Part shown: in pieces, positions 26,038 to 35,173 of the stretch
How positions within the stretch are numbered: the first letter of the stretch is position 1
Layout of the letters: every line of letters begins with the position of its first letter
Origin: Desulfobacterales bacterium
GTDB taxonomy: Bacteria > Desulfobacterota > Desulfobacteria > Desulfobacterales > JAAELO01
DNA: 64,000 nucleotides
Direction of reading: 5' to 3'
Assembly: GCA_024226555.1 (NCBI GenBank)
Contig: JAAELO010000631.1
Coordinates: 17,710 to 81,709, forward strand
Translations under genes and position numbers: made by a program
Notes under the pieces: model-generated
Seen by the model: the letters and a program-made list of their open reading frames with translations, nothing else
What the model was told of the DNA's origin: nothing
Database searches by the model: none

Positions 26038-27330
26038 TCAATCTATTGTTTCGTAATAGTATTTCATTGCAGTGGTCCTTGAAATAACACCGATCAATAC
26101 ATCATTTTCGATCACCGGTAATCTTCCAATATCATTTTTTATCATAATTTTTGCAGCTTCGGATGGTGTGCTCGTTTGATCAATTGATATTATATCTTTA
26201 GTCATAAAAGCTTTTACAGGTGAATTCATTTGTGATTGTTTACGAACTCTTTTAAAATCGAAAATTGATATTACACCTACTATTTTGTTATCTTCCATTA
26301 CAGTAAAACCTGTGCTTCCCCTATCGCGCAAAAGTTTGGCAAAATCCTGCATGGATGTGTTCGGAGATATTGTTTCCGGTTCAGTAATCAGATCTTTCAG
26401 ATCAACAGAAGAGCTGGATTTCGAAAGAATGTTTTCTGTTATCATCTTCTCTACCTGATCTGATTCCACATCCTTTATCATTGCAGATCCGGCACCGGGA
26501 TGACCACCACCACCGAATTTTTTTAAGATACTACCGATATTAATTTCATCAGACTTACTTCTACCTATAACTATACATTTATTTTTTTTAACATCTTTGA
26601 AAATACCGAACACTACATCAGCATCAATTATCTCTCGATACATATTTAAAACAACTGATAATCCTTCTACGTGTCCGGAAATATCAATTTTAGCAAAACT
26701 AACGTCAGAACCAGCCATATAAATTTTTTCTGACTTACTAAGCATCTCAAATAGAGCTTCTTTTTGTTCCTTACCATATGCCTGTTTAATAAATGTAGTC
26801 AGAATATTCAGATCTGCATTGTTTTCTAAAAGAAAAGCTGCAGTATAGGCATCTTCAGGTGTTGTTGATGTGAAAGTGAGATTACCTGTATCTTCATATA
26901 GACCCATTAGGAAAAGGGTCGCCTGAAAGGGTGATATCTGTTTGTTTTGCTTTTTTAATTCTCTAACCAAAAGAGTTATACAAGCTCCCTTTTCTTCTTT
27001 ACAGAAGGTTCCATTAGGGATTATATCACCACCTTTGTGATGGTCCCATAGATCGATTTCAATGTCTTCTTTTTCTTTTAGATTGCCAATTTTACTTAAT
27101 CTTGACCAGTTATTTGTATCAACTACAATAACCTTTTTAATTTTATCGATATTAATCTCTTTGGAAGAGTGGATTTTAAAAATTTCCTTATGCAGTGATA
27201 AAAAATCCTTAACATTAGGATTAACGGATTTGTGTAATACCGGGATTGCATCCGGATATAGAATAGTTGCTGCTATAACAGATGCCAGAGCATCAAAATC
27301 AGTGTTACTATGTGTTGTTATTATTTCCAT
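26038..27330 (-). CDS. DHH-DHHA1 phosphoesterase with C-terminal CBS pair
   Basis: A 430-residue protein. The N-terminal half is a DHH phosphoesterase (T-H-S-N-T-D-F-D-A-L-A-S at the start, V-V-D-T-N-N, W-D-H-H-K-G-G-D, then a DHHA1 end with K-F-G-G-G-G-H-P-G-A-G-S-A). Residues about 310-430 form two CBS domains. In many Deltaproteobacteria this arrangement is the N-terminal half of a larger fusion with a tRNA nucleotidyltransferase/poly(A) polymerase domain, which is absent here. It may be a free-standing nanoRNase or cyclic dinucleotide/polyphosphate hydrolase tuned by adenine nucleotides. A MITE-like element ends eight bases past the stop codon, so truncation by insertion is possible but not shown. 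Confidence 0.85.
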   Translation of the reverse strand: MEIITTHSNTDFDALASVIAATILYPDAIPVLHKSVNPNVKDFLSLHKEIFKIHSSKEINIDKIKKVIVVDTNNWSRLSKIGNLKEKEDIEIDLWDHHKGGDIIPNGTFCKEEKGACITLLVRELKKQNKQISPFQATLFLMGLYEDTGNLTFTSTTPEDAYTAAFLLENNADLNILTTFIKQAYGKEQKEALFEMLSKSEKIYMAGSDVSFAKIDISGHVEGLSVVLNMYREIIDADVVFGIFKDVKKNKCIVIGRSKSDEINIGSILKKFGGGGHPGAGSAMIKDVESDQVEKMITENILSKSSSSVDLKDLITEPETISPNTSMQDFAKLLRDRGSTGFTVMEDNKIVGVISIFDFKRVRKQSQMNSPVKAFMTKDIISIDQTSTPSEAAKIMIKNDIGRLPVIENDVLIGVISRTTAMKYYYETID

Positions 27331-27524
27331 TTAATTGCAAATCCTTTATTTTTTATTCTCTATCTAAAAATAACATACAAATCTGTTAAAGAAAATCCCG
27401 GGCCCTTATTTTATAATAGAGGAAAAGAATTCAAGTTACTATCTATCTGTTATTTAACAACATAATAGTACACTAATCTTTTTAGTTGATATTTGAATTG
27501 CGAAAGAATATATTTTTTAATCTG

Positions 27525-28997
27525 ATGGACTTTAAAAAATCACATATTGAACAATTTCTTGATTTTGAGGATGAAAAGGAAAGAGACTTTGTAATAAAAA
27601 AAGATTCTGACCTTTCAAAACAAGTTAGAAATATGCTTGTTTTGAATCCAATAATCAGATTAGAATTTCTAAAAAACAGCCTTGGACCATCAGATAGTAA
27701 TCTTTTTGATGGAATTGACACTCAATATTTATGCTTTTCATTATTTGATTTCATTTCAGAGAATATGGTTTTTAATCCAGGGGGACTTCGTAAAGATATA
27801 ATTGAATACCTAGCATTTGAAGCTATTGAGATAAAACAGGATCTATCTGATAAAGAAGCCTTTGAAATAGGTGAAATAGTATTGGATTATCTAAGTAATA
27901 GTCGTGAAAATCATAAAGCATTCTCATTTTCATATTTCGATGCAAAAGATAAGATATCGAAAAAAAGAAGTTTCAGGTTAATCAACTATACAATATCAGA
28001 AGATGGAAGTGGTTATTATTTTTTAACAAGAGATGGATTTGCTGCTTATTTATCTATGTATTTTACTGATTCTGAAAACATTAGTGAGATGGATGAATTT
28101 CTTGTAAAAAAAATGCTGGAACGTGAAAATTTTGATGGAGCTCTTAAAATAGCTAAAAGAAACAGAAAAAGAACAATTGAATATAAGAAAGAACATGATA
28201 AGACCCTTTTAAAAATTAAGAAAGATATTAATAGCATAGACTGGAATACTGATATTAAACCTTTTCTTGAAAGGTCAAGAAAACATATTCAGGAAAGACT
28301 TGATTATGAAGGTGAGATGCTCCAGAAATTAGATACGTATCTTGACCGCGATGATTTTAAAGATATCAGTTCTATGACTATATTACAGGAAACAATCCAG
28401 GAGTGCCAGAGAAGGCATGGAGATCTTCACAGAACATTGATTGATTATAATGAACAATTTCTTGATGAACAGGTGCGATCCTTTCGTGCTAATAAAATTA
28501 GTTCTGAAATTAAGGACTTTGAAAAAGATATTCTTGAAAAATCTCTTGGTTTGAGTTTGCAGGAGATTAATTTAATAGCAAATGATATAACATCTTCTTT
28601 GAATGTAACAAATTTTCCGAATATTTTTGATCCACTTCAAATAATTTCATTATTCGAAAAAAGTCTTAATACATTGGATGATGAATTTAAAACGAAGAAG
28701 GAAGATCTTCAAATTTTGAATGAAAAGTCCGAAATATTTACAAAAGATATGATTGAAAAAGTAGATCAATTCCTTAAAAATGAGGCCAAGCAAGGAAAAA
28801 CTACTCTTGAGCAGATGGTTAGAAAATCTGTCAATGAAGGATTTTCAGATGATGAGATAAAATGTTTATCATATCTTCTTCTACAATATTTTGGTGATTC
28901 AGAGCTAAATTTCAAATATTTGATATCAAAATCTGGAAAGTTCAAATCGGCCCATATTACAGGAGATAATTTTTTAATAAGGACTAACAATGGATAA
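27525..28997 (+). CDS. MukF/JetA-like kleisin candidate of a condensin operon
   Basis: A large helical protein of 490-503 residues, first gene of a three-gene unit whose last gene is a MukB-like SMC protein. The order and sizes (about 490/237/1430) parallel mukF-mukE-mukB. No strong primary motif was expected or seen. Residues about 60-200 could form winged-helix domains (D-G-S-G-Y-Y-F-L-T-R-D-G-F), and later parts have long charged helices with linker-like segments, as in MukF and JetA. ATG at 27525 is used; in-frame TTG codons at 27486 and 27498 are possible and no good ribosome binding site decides. The 3' end overlaps the next gene by eight bases. The assignment leans on context. Confidence 0.65.
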   Translation: MDFKKSHIEQFLDFEDEKERDFVIKKDSDLSKQVRNMLVLNPIIRLEFLKNSLGPSDSNLFDGIDTQYLCFSLFDFISENMVFNPGGLRKDIIEYLAFEAIEIKQDLSDKEAFEIGEIVLDYLSNSRENHKAFSFSYFDAKDKISKKRSFRLINYTISEDGSGYYFLTRDGFAAYLSMYFTDSENISEMDEFLVKKMLERENFDGALKIAKRNRKRTIEYKKEHDKTLLKIKKDINSIDWNTDIKPFLERSRKHIQERLDYEGEMLQKLDTYLDRDDFKDISSMTILQETIQECQRRHGDLHRTLIDYNEQFLDEQVRSFRANKISSEIKDFEKDILEKSLGLSLQEINLIANDITSSLNVTNFPNIFDPLQIISLFEKSLNTLDDEFKTKKEDLQILNEKSEIFTKDMIEKVDQFLKNEAKQGKTTLEQMVRKSVNEGFSDDEIKCLSYLLLQYFGDSELNFKYLISKSGKFKSAHITGDNFLIRTNNG

Positions 28998-29703
28998 TGA
29001 AATAGTATTTAAAGCATCACGCCTTATATATAAAGGAATTAATTCAAAATCCAATCCTTTAAGGGATAAGGAGTTCAAAGAACTTCTTAATCTCGCATTT
29101 TCGTCCTCTGAATTTCTAAGTATAGTTGAATCCATAGCTGATGGTATGTCACTTGTGATTGTTGATATTTCGGAAAAAGGATTAATCATTTCTCCAAAAA
29201 ACTCTGAAAGTTCTTTTTCAATGAATATAGTAGATTATAGGAAAGAACTAAAAAGTGATGGGGCTGAAGCAAGTATCGCAATTGCAGCTCTCACTCAAAT
29301 AGCTGTTGCGTTCTCACTTTTTCCAACTGATAATGAACTAGATGAGGATGAGTCTCTGTTAAACTGCAGTACTACAATTAAAGATATATATGAAACTTTA
29401 GTAAAGATCTGTACCAATATTACAAAGGAAGAGGATAGCTACGATATTCCAATTGAACTTAAAACTGTAGCAGAGTTGATTTTAGAGCTTCCTGTAAATA
29501 TACCGACACAAACAAGACCTACTTTCAAGTCTTTAAACGGGTCCGTCTCTATAATTGTAAGTCACCTTGAAGATAATGGACTTTTAAAATTTGAAGAAAG
29601 TATGACCGGTGGGTTCTACTTTCCTACATATAAGTATCATAAGTTACTTAAAAGAAGAGGTGCTGGTAAACTGTTTGACATTTTGCACCAACAAACAAGT
29701 TAG
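28990..29703 (+). CDS. MukE/JetB-like accessory subunit candidate
   Basis: A 237-residue protein, the same size as MukE, between the kleisin-like and SMC-like genes. The C-terminal half resembles a winged-helix repeat (T-F-K-S-L-N-G-S-V-S-I-I-V-S-H-L-E-D-N-G-L-L-K-F-E) and ends with R-R-G-A-G-K-L-F-D-I-L. It overlaps the upstream gene by eight bases and is eight bases from the SMC gene, so the three are translated as a unit. Its role as the KITE/MukE subunit is inferred from size and position, not from a diagnostic motif. Confidence 0.65.
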   Translation: MDNEIVFKASRLIYKGINSKSNPLRDKEFKELLNLAFSSSEFLSIVESIADGMSLVIVDISEKGLIISPKNSESSFSMNIVDYRKELKSDGAEASIAIAALTQIAVAFSLFPTDNELDEDESLLNCSTTIKDIYETLVKICTNITKEEDSYDIPIELKTVAELILELPVNIPTQTRPTFKSLNGSVSIIVSHLEDNGLLKFEESMTGGFYFPTYKYHKLLKRRGAGKLFDILHQQTS

Positions 29704-29711
29704 GTTTTTTT

Positions 29712-32700
29712 ATGTATAATATCAGAAATATTTATTTGGATAATGTAGGATACAAAGATGCATGGTTTAATAATCTGACTATTCCTTTATTTGAATACCA
29801 TACAGATAAAGTTTCAAATACTGTTTTAAGCTTAACAAATGGTGGTGGTAAAACTACAATATTAAGTCTTATTTTTAGCTGTTTCGTTCCTGAACAGAGA
29901 AATTTTATACAACATCTACAAAAACCAGGGCACCACTTTAAAGATTATTTTGAAAATACTCCTGGATTAATACTTATAGAACTTGAAAAACTTGCAGAAA
30001 AAGAAACAAATCTTTTTGATGATAAATTTATTATTGGCCAATACGTTTATATAAATCCGTCAGATAATGAGCCGGTAAGATATTTTTTCTCATTTGCCCC
30101 GGATACATTCGACATAAATTCTATACCTACAAATGGAAATGGTCAACTAACCTCAAGAAGCGATCTGAAAAAATGGTTAAATGAATCATCAGGTACTTAT
30201 TCCAATTTTTATTATACATCTAAACAATCTGAATGGAGGCAGTGGCTTGATAAAAATAGTATTGATACCTGGCTTGCTGAAAAACAGGTTGGTTTTTGCA
30301 GGTCTGAAGGTGGTATTGATAAGTTTATGAGTTTTCAAAGTGAAAGGGATTTTTTAAAAGAGTTCTTTTTTATGTCCTTATCCACAGAGGATTCTGAAGA
30401 TGTCAGATCGGTTCTGTCTCTCTCACTAAAGAAACTTAAAAGAAGACCACATTTTGAAAAACAGAGTAAACTTTTAGAGGATTTAAAAGCAAAACAAAAA
30501 ATATTAAGTGATGAAGCATCAAAATATCTTGAATCATCCAAAATATATAACCTTAATGCTTTCAATTCAAAATCTCTATATACAACATTATCCTCTGACA
30601 TAAAGAGACTTGAAGTATTATTAAAAAATGAAAAAACACAACTTGATAATAAAAGTAAATTATCAATAGAACTAAATAATACGTTATCTCAAAATACATT
30701 AAAAACATGTTCTATTGAATATTTTATTCTGAAAGAACAGATTTCATTATTTGAATCAGAATTAAAAGATAATAGTGAGGAGAAAGAAAATTGTATTAAA
30801 AAAGAGGTTAATTGTAAGGCTGCTCTAATTCAGAAAAAAATTGATATAATTGATAGATCATTAGATGATCTTAACAGATCTATGAGTGAAGATAGCTCTA
30901 TAAATGAGCTCAAAATAGTTAGGGATAAAAGTGCGTCACTTCTTTCTTTAAAATTAGAGTCCAGGATTATTGATTTAGATAAATCAGTTAAGGTTATTAC
31001 TACAAAAAATAATGAAATTTCAATTTCAAATGAAAACCTTGAAAAAGATAAAATAAGTATAAATTATAAATATTCCATAGCAAAAGAAAATGTTGCTGTA
31101 ATTAAATCGTTTGAAACACTGAAGAATTCAGGATTAAAAAAGCTTAGAGATGATGGAATAATTAATAATGAAAACCCGGAAGATAAAATTGATCAATTAA
31201 CAAAAATTATTAATGATACAGAGATTTCAATAGAATCAAATAGTAAGGAAATTATTGAAATTAAAAAAGAAATTGATGACATAAGTATCTGTTTAAAAAG
31301 TGCAGAAAATGAAATAACAGGTTATGAGAATAAGATTAGTAACCTTTTGCACAAAATTAATGACGCTGATTCTAACAGGAAAGAGATTTTAAACAGTAAA
31401 ATATTCGCTCAATTTTTCGGAACCAACGATTTTGATATCGATAATATTGACATTTCAAGGGATTTGAACTCTTTAATTGAAAGAGTTAAAGTTAGTTCAA
31501 ACAACATATTAATAAATAAAGAATCCATTTTAAAAGAACTTGAAAAACTTAAAAAAATAAAATTTGCCATAGATAACCCAAACACAGTAATCGCATTAGA
31601 ATTTTTGCATAAAAATGATATTGCATCTGCCAAACTATATTCTGAATTTCTTTCAGATTATTACAAAAAAGATCTTAAATCATTAAAAAAGCATATTGAA
31701 TCAAATACTGGTAGATATACAGGTATTTGTGTATCTATAGAGGACTTTAAAAGAATTGAAGAGATATCAGACAAATGTGAACTTGATTATCCTGTAACCG
31801 TTTCTATTGCTGAAATTGTTAATGAGAAAAATAATTATTTTACAATTTTTGGTAAAGATGAAACATTTTATAGCATTGATGAAGTTAAAAAAAGAATCGG
31901 ATCATTAAAAAGAAGTATTAAAATCTCAGATGATAAATATGATAAATATAATAGTGAGTTAAATGACCTTTACTTAATAAAAGTTAAAATAAAAAACTAT
32001 TTGTCCTGTTATGGTAATGGTAAATTCAATAGTTACAAATCAGAATTTGATTCTATTCATGAAGAAAAAATTGAACTTATAAATAAAAACAGCCTGTTTA
32101 AAATTCAAAAAGAATCATTTGAAAAACAATTGGATGAATTAAATAATGAAGTTAACAGTTTAAGTGAAATTAGAAGTAATACCAGAAATTCATTTAATAA
32201 CCTTAAAACTTATTATGACGAATATCATACTAAATCTGTTAAATACAAAGTTGAACTAAAAAGTTTAGAGAAAAATATAGAATCATTTGAAAAAGAGATC
32301 TCTGATTGTGAAGAAAAAATATTAAAAAATAACTCTTTGTTTGAGAAAAACAATAATCAAATTTTCGAATATAAAAATTTAACGAAAGAGTTCCAAACAG
32401 AGATTGAAAATATTGTTTTTGATAAGATAGTAAAAGTTAATAATGAAGAGGTTCAAAATATTCCAACTGAAAACCTGAGAAGTCGTTACAAAAATGATAA
32501 TCAAACTTTGAATGCAGGTCTATCAGATAGGAGTTTTGATAATATAAAGAGTTTAATTGATTCTAAAAATGAACAGAAAAAATCTCTTATATATGATCTA
32601 AGTAGATATAAAGAGATAGATCATAAATTAGTTGAAGAGCTATCTAAAAAAGATGATTCTACAATAATAGAAATTGAAGAAGAAGCCAGGGATATAATCC

Positions 32701-34004
32701 ATGAACTTATGGATAGATCAGGATCACTAAAAACCGAAATAAAGAAATTAAAAAAATCCTTAAAAAAGATTAAATCAACAGATACTTCACTTGAATCGTT
32801 TAAATTAACAGATTTAAAGGATCTTTTAATTAAAACAAAAGATGAAGAGATAAAAATAATAAAAGAAATTGAAATTTTAAAAAATGAATCAAAAAGGTTT
32901 TATCACAAGATAGAAAACCTTGAAAAAATAAACAGAGAGACAAAACTACTAATAAAAAACATCAGGTTAGATGACCAATTAAGTTTTGAAAGTCTTTCAG
33001 AAATAACATTAAATGACGATATTGCTGAAAGAGAAAGTCTTGTTGATTCAGTAAACGTAAAATTTTCAGAAAGTCTCAAAGAACAGAATATGTTTAAAGA
33101 AAAATCCTTTAAATTCTTTAATGATTTAATTGAGTTCGCTAAAAATGATTCTTTTAAGTCTATAGAACCAAATTTATCTTCAGAAATATCAAGAAGTGAT
33201 TTTGAAAATACATGTAAATATATAGATAATCAACTTCAGAAAACCAATGAAAGAATTGATAGTGTAAATGCTGTTATAGATGAGTCTCAAAAAGATATGG
33301 ATCTTTGTGTTAATAAATTAATGAATCATACCACAATGGCTTTTTCAAAATTAAAAAGAGCCGTGAAAATTTCAGAACTCCCTGATTCTCTTAATAACTA
33401 CGGTGGAAAAAAAGTATTAAAAATAAATACAGATATAAATTCAATACCATTTTCAGTAAGAAGAGATGAAATTGAAAATTATGTTAAAAGATTAACAGAA
33501 TCTGAGCATATTCCTGATGTTGGAACAACAAATGGAGATGAATTGACTGCAGATGCTGTTCAATCTATCGTAAGATCTAAAAATGCTAAAGGTTTGGTAG
33601 GTATAAAAATTATTAAATTATCACGTAATATAACCTACACACCTGTTGAGAAAGTGACTGGTAGTGGTGGTGAAAGTATGACTTCTGCATTATTACTATA
33701 TCTTGTTATGGCTCAGTTAAGAGCCGAATCAAAAGGTGGGAGTAAAGATTCAGCTGGTGGTTTTCTCTTAATGGATAATCCTTTTGCTAAAGCAACTAAA
33801 CCAGAATTTGTAAAAGCCCAGGTTGAATTAGCAAACTCATTAGGTTTTCAACTCATTTATGCCACCGGAATTAAAGATTTGAACGCAATATCCCAGTTTG
33901 CACATATTGTTCAACTAAGGCCCTACTCATATGATAAAGTAAATGGTAGAGTAAATGTTGATAAAATTAGTATAGAATCCGCAGAAATATCTACACTTAA
34001 TTAG
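29712..34004 (+). CDS. MukB/MksB/JetC-like SMC ATPase with a D-N Walker B
   Basis: A 1430-residue SMC-like ATPase. The N-terminal head has Walker A N-G-G-G-K-T-T (43-49). Two long coiled coils flank a hinge-like globular part at about residues 620-725. The C-terminal head has the ABC signature G-S-G-G-E-S-M-T-S-A-L-L-L (1317-1329) and Walker B G-F-L-L-M-D-N-P-F (1350-1358). Most SMC ATPases have D-E at the Walker B end; here it is D1355-N1356, so the usual catalytic glutamate is missing. Members use ATP to move or loop DNA. No JetD/MksG nuclease gene follows, so a chromosome-organising MukBEF-like role is as likely as plasmid defence. The stop lies in a sequence resembling a repeat end. Confidence 0.85.
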   Translation: MYNIRNIYLDNVGYKDAWFNNLTIPLFEYHTDKVSNTVLSLTNGGGKTTILSLIFSCFVPEQRNFIQHLQKPGHHFKDYFENTPGLILIELEKLAEKETNLFDDKFIIGQYVYINPSDNEPVRYFFSFAPDTFDINSIPTNGNGQLTSRSDLKKWLNESSGTYSNFYYTSKQSEWRQWLDKNSIDTWLAEKQVGFCRSEGGIDKFMSFQSERDFLKEFFFMSLSTEDSEDVRSVLSLSLKKLKRRPHFEKQSKLLEDLKAKQKILSDEASKYLESSKIYNLNAFNSKSLYTTLSSDIKRLEVLLKNEKTQLDNKSKLSIELNNTLSQNTLKTCSIEYFILKEQISLFESELKDNSEEKENCIKKEVNCKAALIQKKIDIIDRSLDDLNRSMSEDSSINELKIVRDKSASLLSLKLESRIIDLDKSVKVITTKNNEISISNENLEKDKISINYKYSIAKENVAVIKSFETLKNSGLKKLRDDGIINNENPEDKIDQLTKIINDTEISIESNSKEIIEIKKEIDDISICLKSAENEITGYENKISNLLHKINDADSNRKEILNSKIFAQFFGTNDFDIDNIDISRDLNSLIERVKVSSNNILINKESILKELEKLKKIKFAIDNPNTVIALEFLHKNDIASAKLYSEFLSDYYKKDLKSLKKHIESNTGRYTGICVSIEDFKRIEEISDKCELDYPVTVSIAEIVNEKNNYFTIFGKDETFYSIDEVKKRIGSLKRSIKISDDKYDKYNSELNDLYLIKVKIKNYLSCYGNGKFNSYKSEFDSIHEEKIELINKNSLFKIQKESFEKQLDELNNEVNSLSEIRSNTRNSFNNLKTYYDEYHTKSVKYKVELKSLEKNIESFEKEISDCEEKILKNNSLFEKNNNQIFEYKNLTKEFQTEIENIVFDKIVKVNNEEVQNIPTENLRSRYKNDNQTLNAGLSDRSFDNIKSLIDSKNEQKKSLIYDLSRYKEIDHKLVEELSKKDDSTIIEIEEEARDIIHELMDRSGSLKTEIKKLKKSLKKIKSTDTSLESFKLTDLKDLLIKTKDEEIKIIKEIEILKNESKRFYHKIENLEKINRETKLLIKNIRLDDQLSFESLSEITLNDDIAERESLVDSVNVKFSESLKEQNMFKEKSFKFFNDLIEFAKNDSFKSIEPNLSSEISRSDFENTCKYIDNQLQKTNERIDSVNAVIDESQKDMDLCVNKLMNHTTMAFSKLKRAVKISELPDSLNNYGGKKVLKINTDINSIPFSVRRDEIENYVKRLTESEHIPDVGTTNGDELTADAVQSIVRSKNAKGLVGIKIIKLSRNITYTPVEKVTGSGGESMTSALLLYLVMAQLRAESKGGSKDSAGGFLLMDNPFAKATKPEFVKAQVELANSLGFQLIYATGIKDLNAISQFAHIVQLRPYSYDKVNGRVNVDKISIESAEISTLN

Positions 34005-34128
34005 AGATTACCATATAATATTACATTTATATCCCTTATTTTAAAAAAGATTACATATTGTCACTTTAAATGGTATTATCTTTATAAACATCACTTTATT
34101 ATTAATATACGTCATAAAGGATTCTCAT

Positions 34129-34437
34129 ATGTATTTTACTCGAACAAGTCTAAATTATACTATAAATGAGACAAGTCTTTCAGATTTAATAAATTATAAT
34201 GAAGTTTTGGTTTTGGAAGTTATGAGTGAAATATTTGAAAAAGAAGATATAATATGTAAATGTCCGGTTTGTACAGAGGACATTTACGCATTATCTTTGA
34301 ATTCGCTACCAGCTAAGTATATACAAGATAGCAGAATAAAAAACTATATAGAAAGTACCTCTTATATTTCAAAGGATGATGTAAAAAAAGTTGTTATGAA
34401 TGCTGTTCGTAAAGTTCATAACAACCCATGTCACTAA
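34129..34437 (+). CDS. ComFB-family small protein with a cysteine pair
   Basis: A 102-residue protein with the ComFB pattern: N-Y-N-E-V-L-V-L-E-V-M-S-E-I near residue 21, then I-C-K-C-P-V-C-T-E-D-I-Y-A-L-S-L-N-S-L-P-A-K-Y near 50, then V-N/V-M-N-A-V-x-K-V-H-N-N-P at the end. The C-x-C-x-x-C cluster (residues 49-54) may bind zinc. Cyanobacterial ComFB-type proteins bind cyclic di-nucleotides, so a second-messenger role is possible. It follows the SMC gene by 124 bases with AAAGGATT upstream, and has its own possible promoter in the gap. Confidence 0.8.
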   Translation: MYFTRTSLNYTINETSLSDLINYNEVLVLEVMSEIFEKEDIICKCPVCTEDIYALSLNSLPAKYIQDSRIKNYIESTSYISKDDVKKVVMNAVRKVHNNPCH

Positions 34438-34442
34438 ATACA

Positions 34443-34595
34443 GGGAAACTCTAATAATTAGTATTTTGATTGAAAAACAAGGATGAGATAAAGATAACGA
34501 GCTGTTTATAAAATGCTTTTCTTTTTATAAAGTTTACAGTTCTTTTTATCTAATAACGCAGTTGTTCGGTCAAAAGGCAATTATTAGAGATTCCC
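34443..34595 (+). repeat. MITE-like element after the ComFB-like gene
   Basis: A 153-base copy with ends GGGAAACTCTAATAATTAG and AATTATTAGAGATTCCC. The interior contains AATAACGAGCTGTTTATAAA, TTTTATAAAGTTTACAG and CGGTCAAAAGGCA. The flanks are TACA and TACT, three of four bases alike. It lies between convergent gene ends, where it may act as a terminator for both. Confidence 0.87.
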
Positions 34596-34597
34596 TA

Positions 34598-34813
34598 CTA
34601 CAAAAAAAGAGCTTCTTTACCTTTTTTTTCAATTTCATCTGCCGATAGTCCTCTGTATTTATGTATCAACAAATTAATCGCAGTTTCCAGAAGTGCTTTT
34701 TGATCCTCCTCAAATTCAATTCCAATGATTTTAAGTGTTTTTAATTGAGATTTTCCAATTGTTACACAAACACGACCCGAATCTGGTGTAATATGATATT
34801 TTTGTCTTGCCAT
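34598..34813 (-). CDS. Small unrecognised protein with a possible DNA-binding fold
   Basis: A 71-residue protein starting M-A-R-Q-K-Y-H-I-T-P-D-S-G-R-V-C-V-T-I-G. The strand-helix-helix order (V-C-V-T-I, then S-Q-L-K-T-L, then E-D-Q-K-A-L-L-E-T-A-I-N-L-L-I-H) would fit a ribbon-helix-helix protein, but the match is loose. GGAAAT lies a few bases before the ATG. It lies alone, stop codon two bases from a MITE-like element, upstream of and divergent from the recombinase. It may be a regulator of its neighbour; that is inference from position. Confidence 0.6.
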   Translation of the reverse strand: MARQKYHITPDSGRVCVTIGKSQLKTLKIIGIEFEEDQKALLETAINLLIHKYRGLSADEIEKKGKEALFL

Positions 34814-35020
34814 TATTATTTCCTATTTAAAAGTTGTTTATGTGCATAAATATCATTTAAGCGTTTTAAAAGCAATTTATTTACATAAATAGATCGAAAA
34901 TGGCTTTAATTAGATTTAATGTACTTAATAGTTACAATATTTAGATAAACATATTTTTGAACCATAAAATAATGCAGATATAAGAAAAAGATTGATAAAA
35001 TTCCTGGATTATAATATAAA

Positions 35021-35046
35021 TAGCCCAATATAGTTATATTGGGCTA
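35021..35046. promoter_or_regulatory. Perfect 12-bp palindrome upstream of the recombinase
   Basis: TAGCCCAATATA and its exact complement TATATTGGGCTA are separated by GT. No T-tract follows directly on either strand, so a protein-binding site is more likely than a terminator. It shares ATATTGGGC with a second palindrome at 35124-35137. Confidence 0.6.
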
Positions 35047-35123
35047 TAATATTGAAATCGTTTTTTTTAAAAGTACACATTAATACATGTAAAATGATTT
35101 TTAATTAAAATATGGTGCATTTA

Positions 35124-35140
35124 ATATTGGGCAATATAAT
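35124..35140 (+). promoter_or_regulatory. Palindrome overlapping a TATAAT box before the recombinase
   Basis: ATATTG-GG-CAATAT (35124-35137) overlaps TATAAT (35135-35140), a perfect -10 box 34 bases before the recombinase ATG. The -35 is poor (ATGGTG at 35112-35117 for a 17-base spacer). The half-site ATATTGGGC is shared with the palindrome at 35021-35046. The layout suggests repression by binding over the promoter, possibly by the recombinase itself or the small divergent protein. The rest of 34814-35173 holds no gene. Confidence 0.5.
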
Positions 35141-35173
35141 GATTTTCAAATTTGATATATAAGGATATATGCA

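Noticed and set aside
27525..34004. A complete Wadjet anti-plasmid system
   Set aside because: JetA/B/C-like sizes fit, but no JetD-type nuclease gene is adjacent, so the defence label is not supported.
35112..35150. dif site for the recombinase
   Set aside because: GGTGC at 35114 recalls the start of dif, but the XerD arm and spacing do not match.
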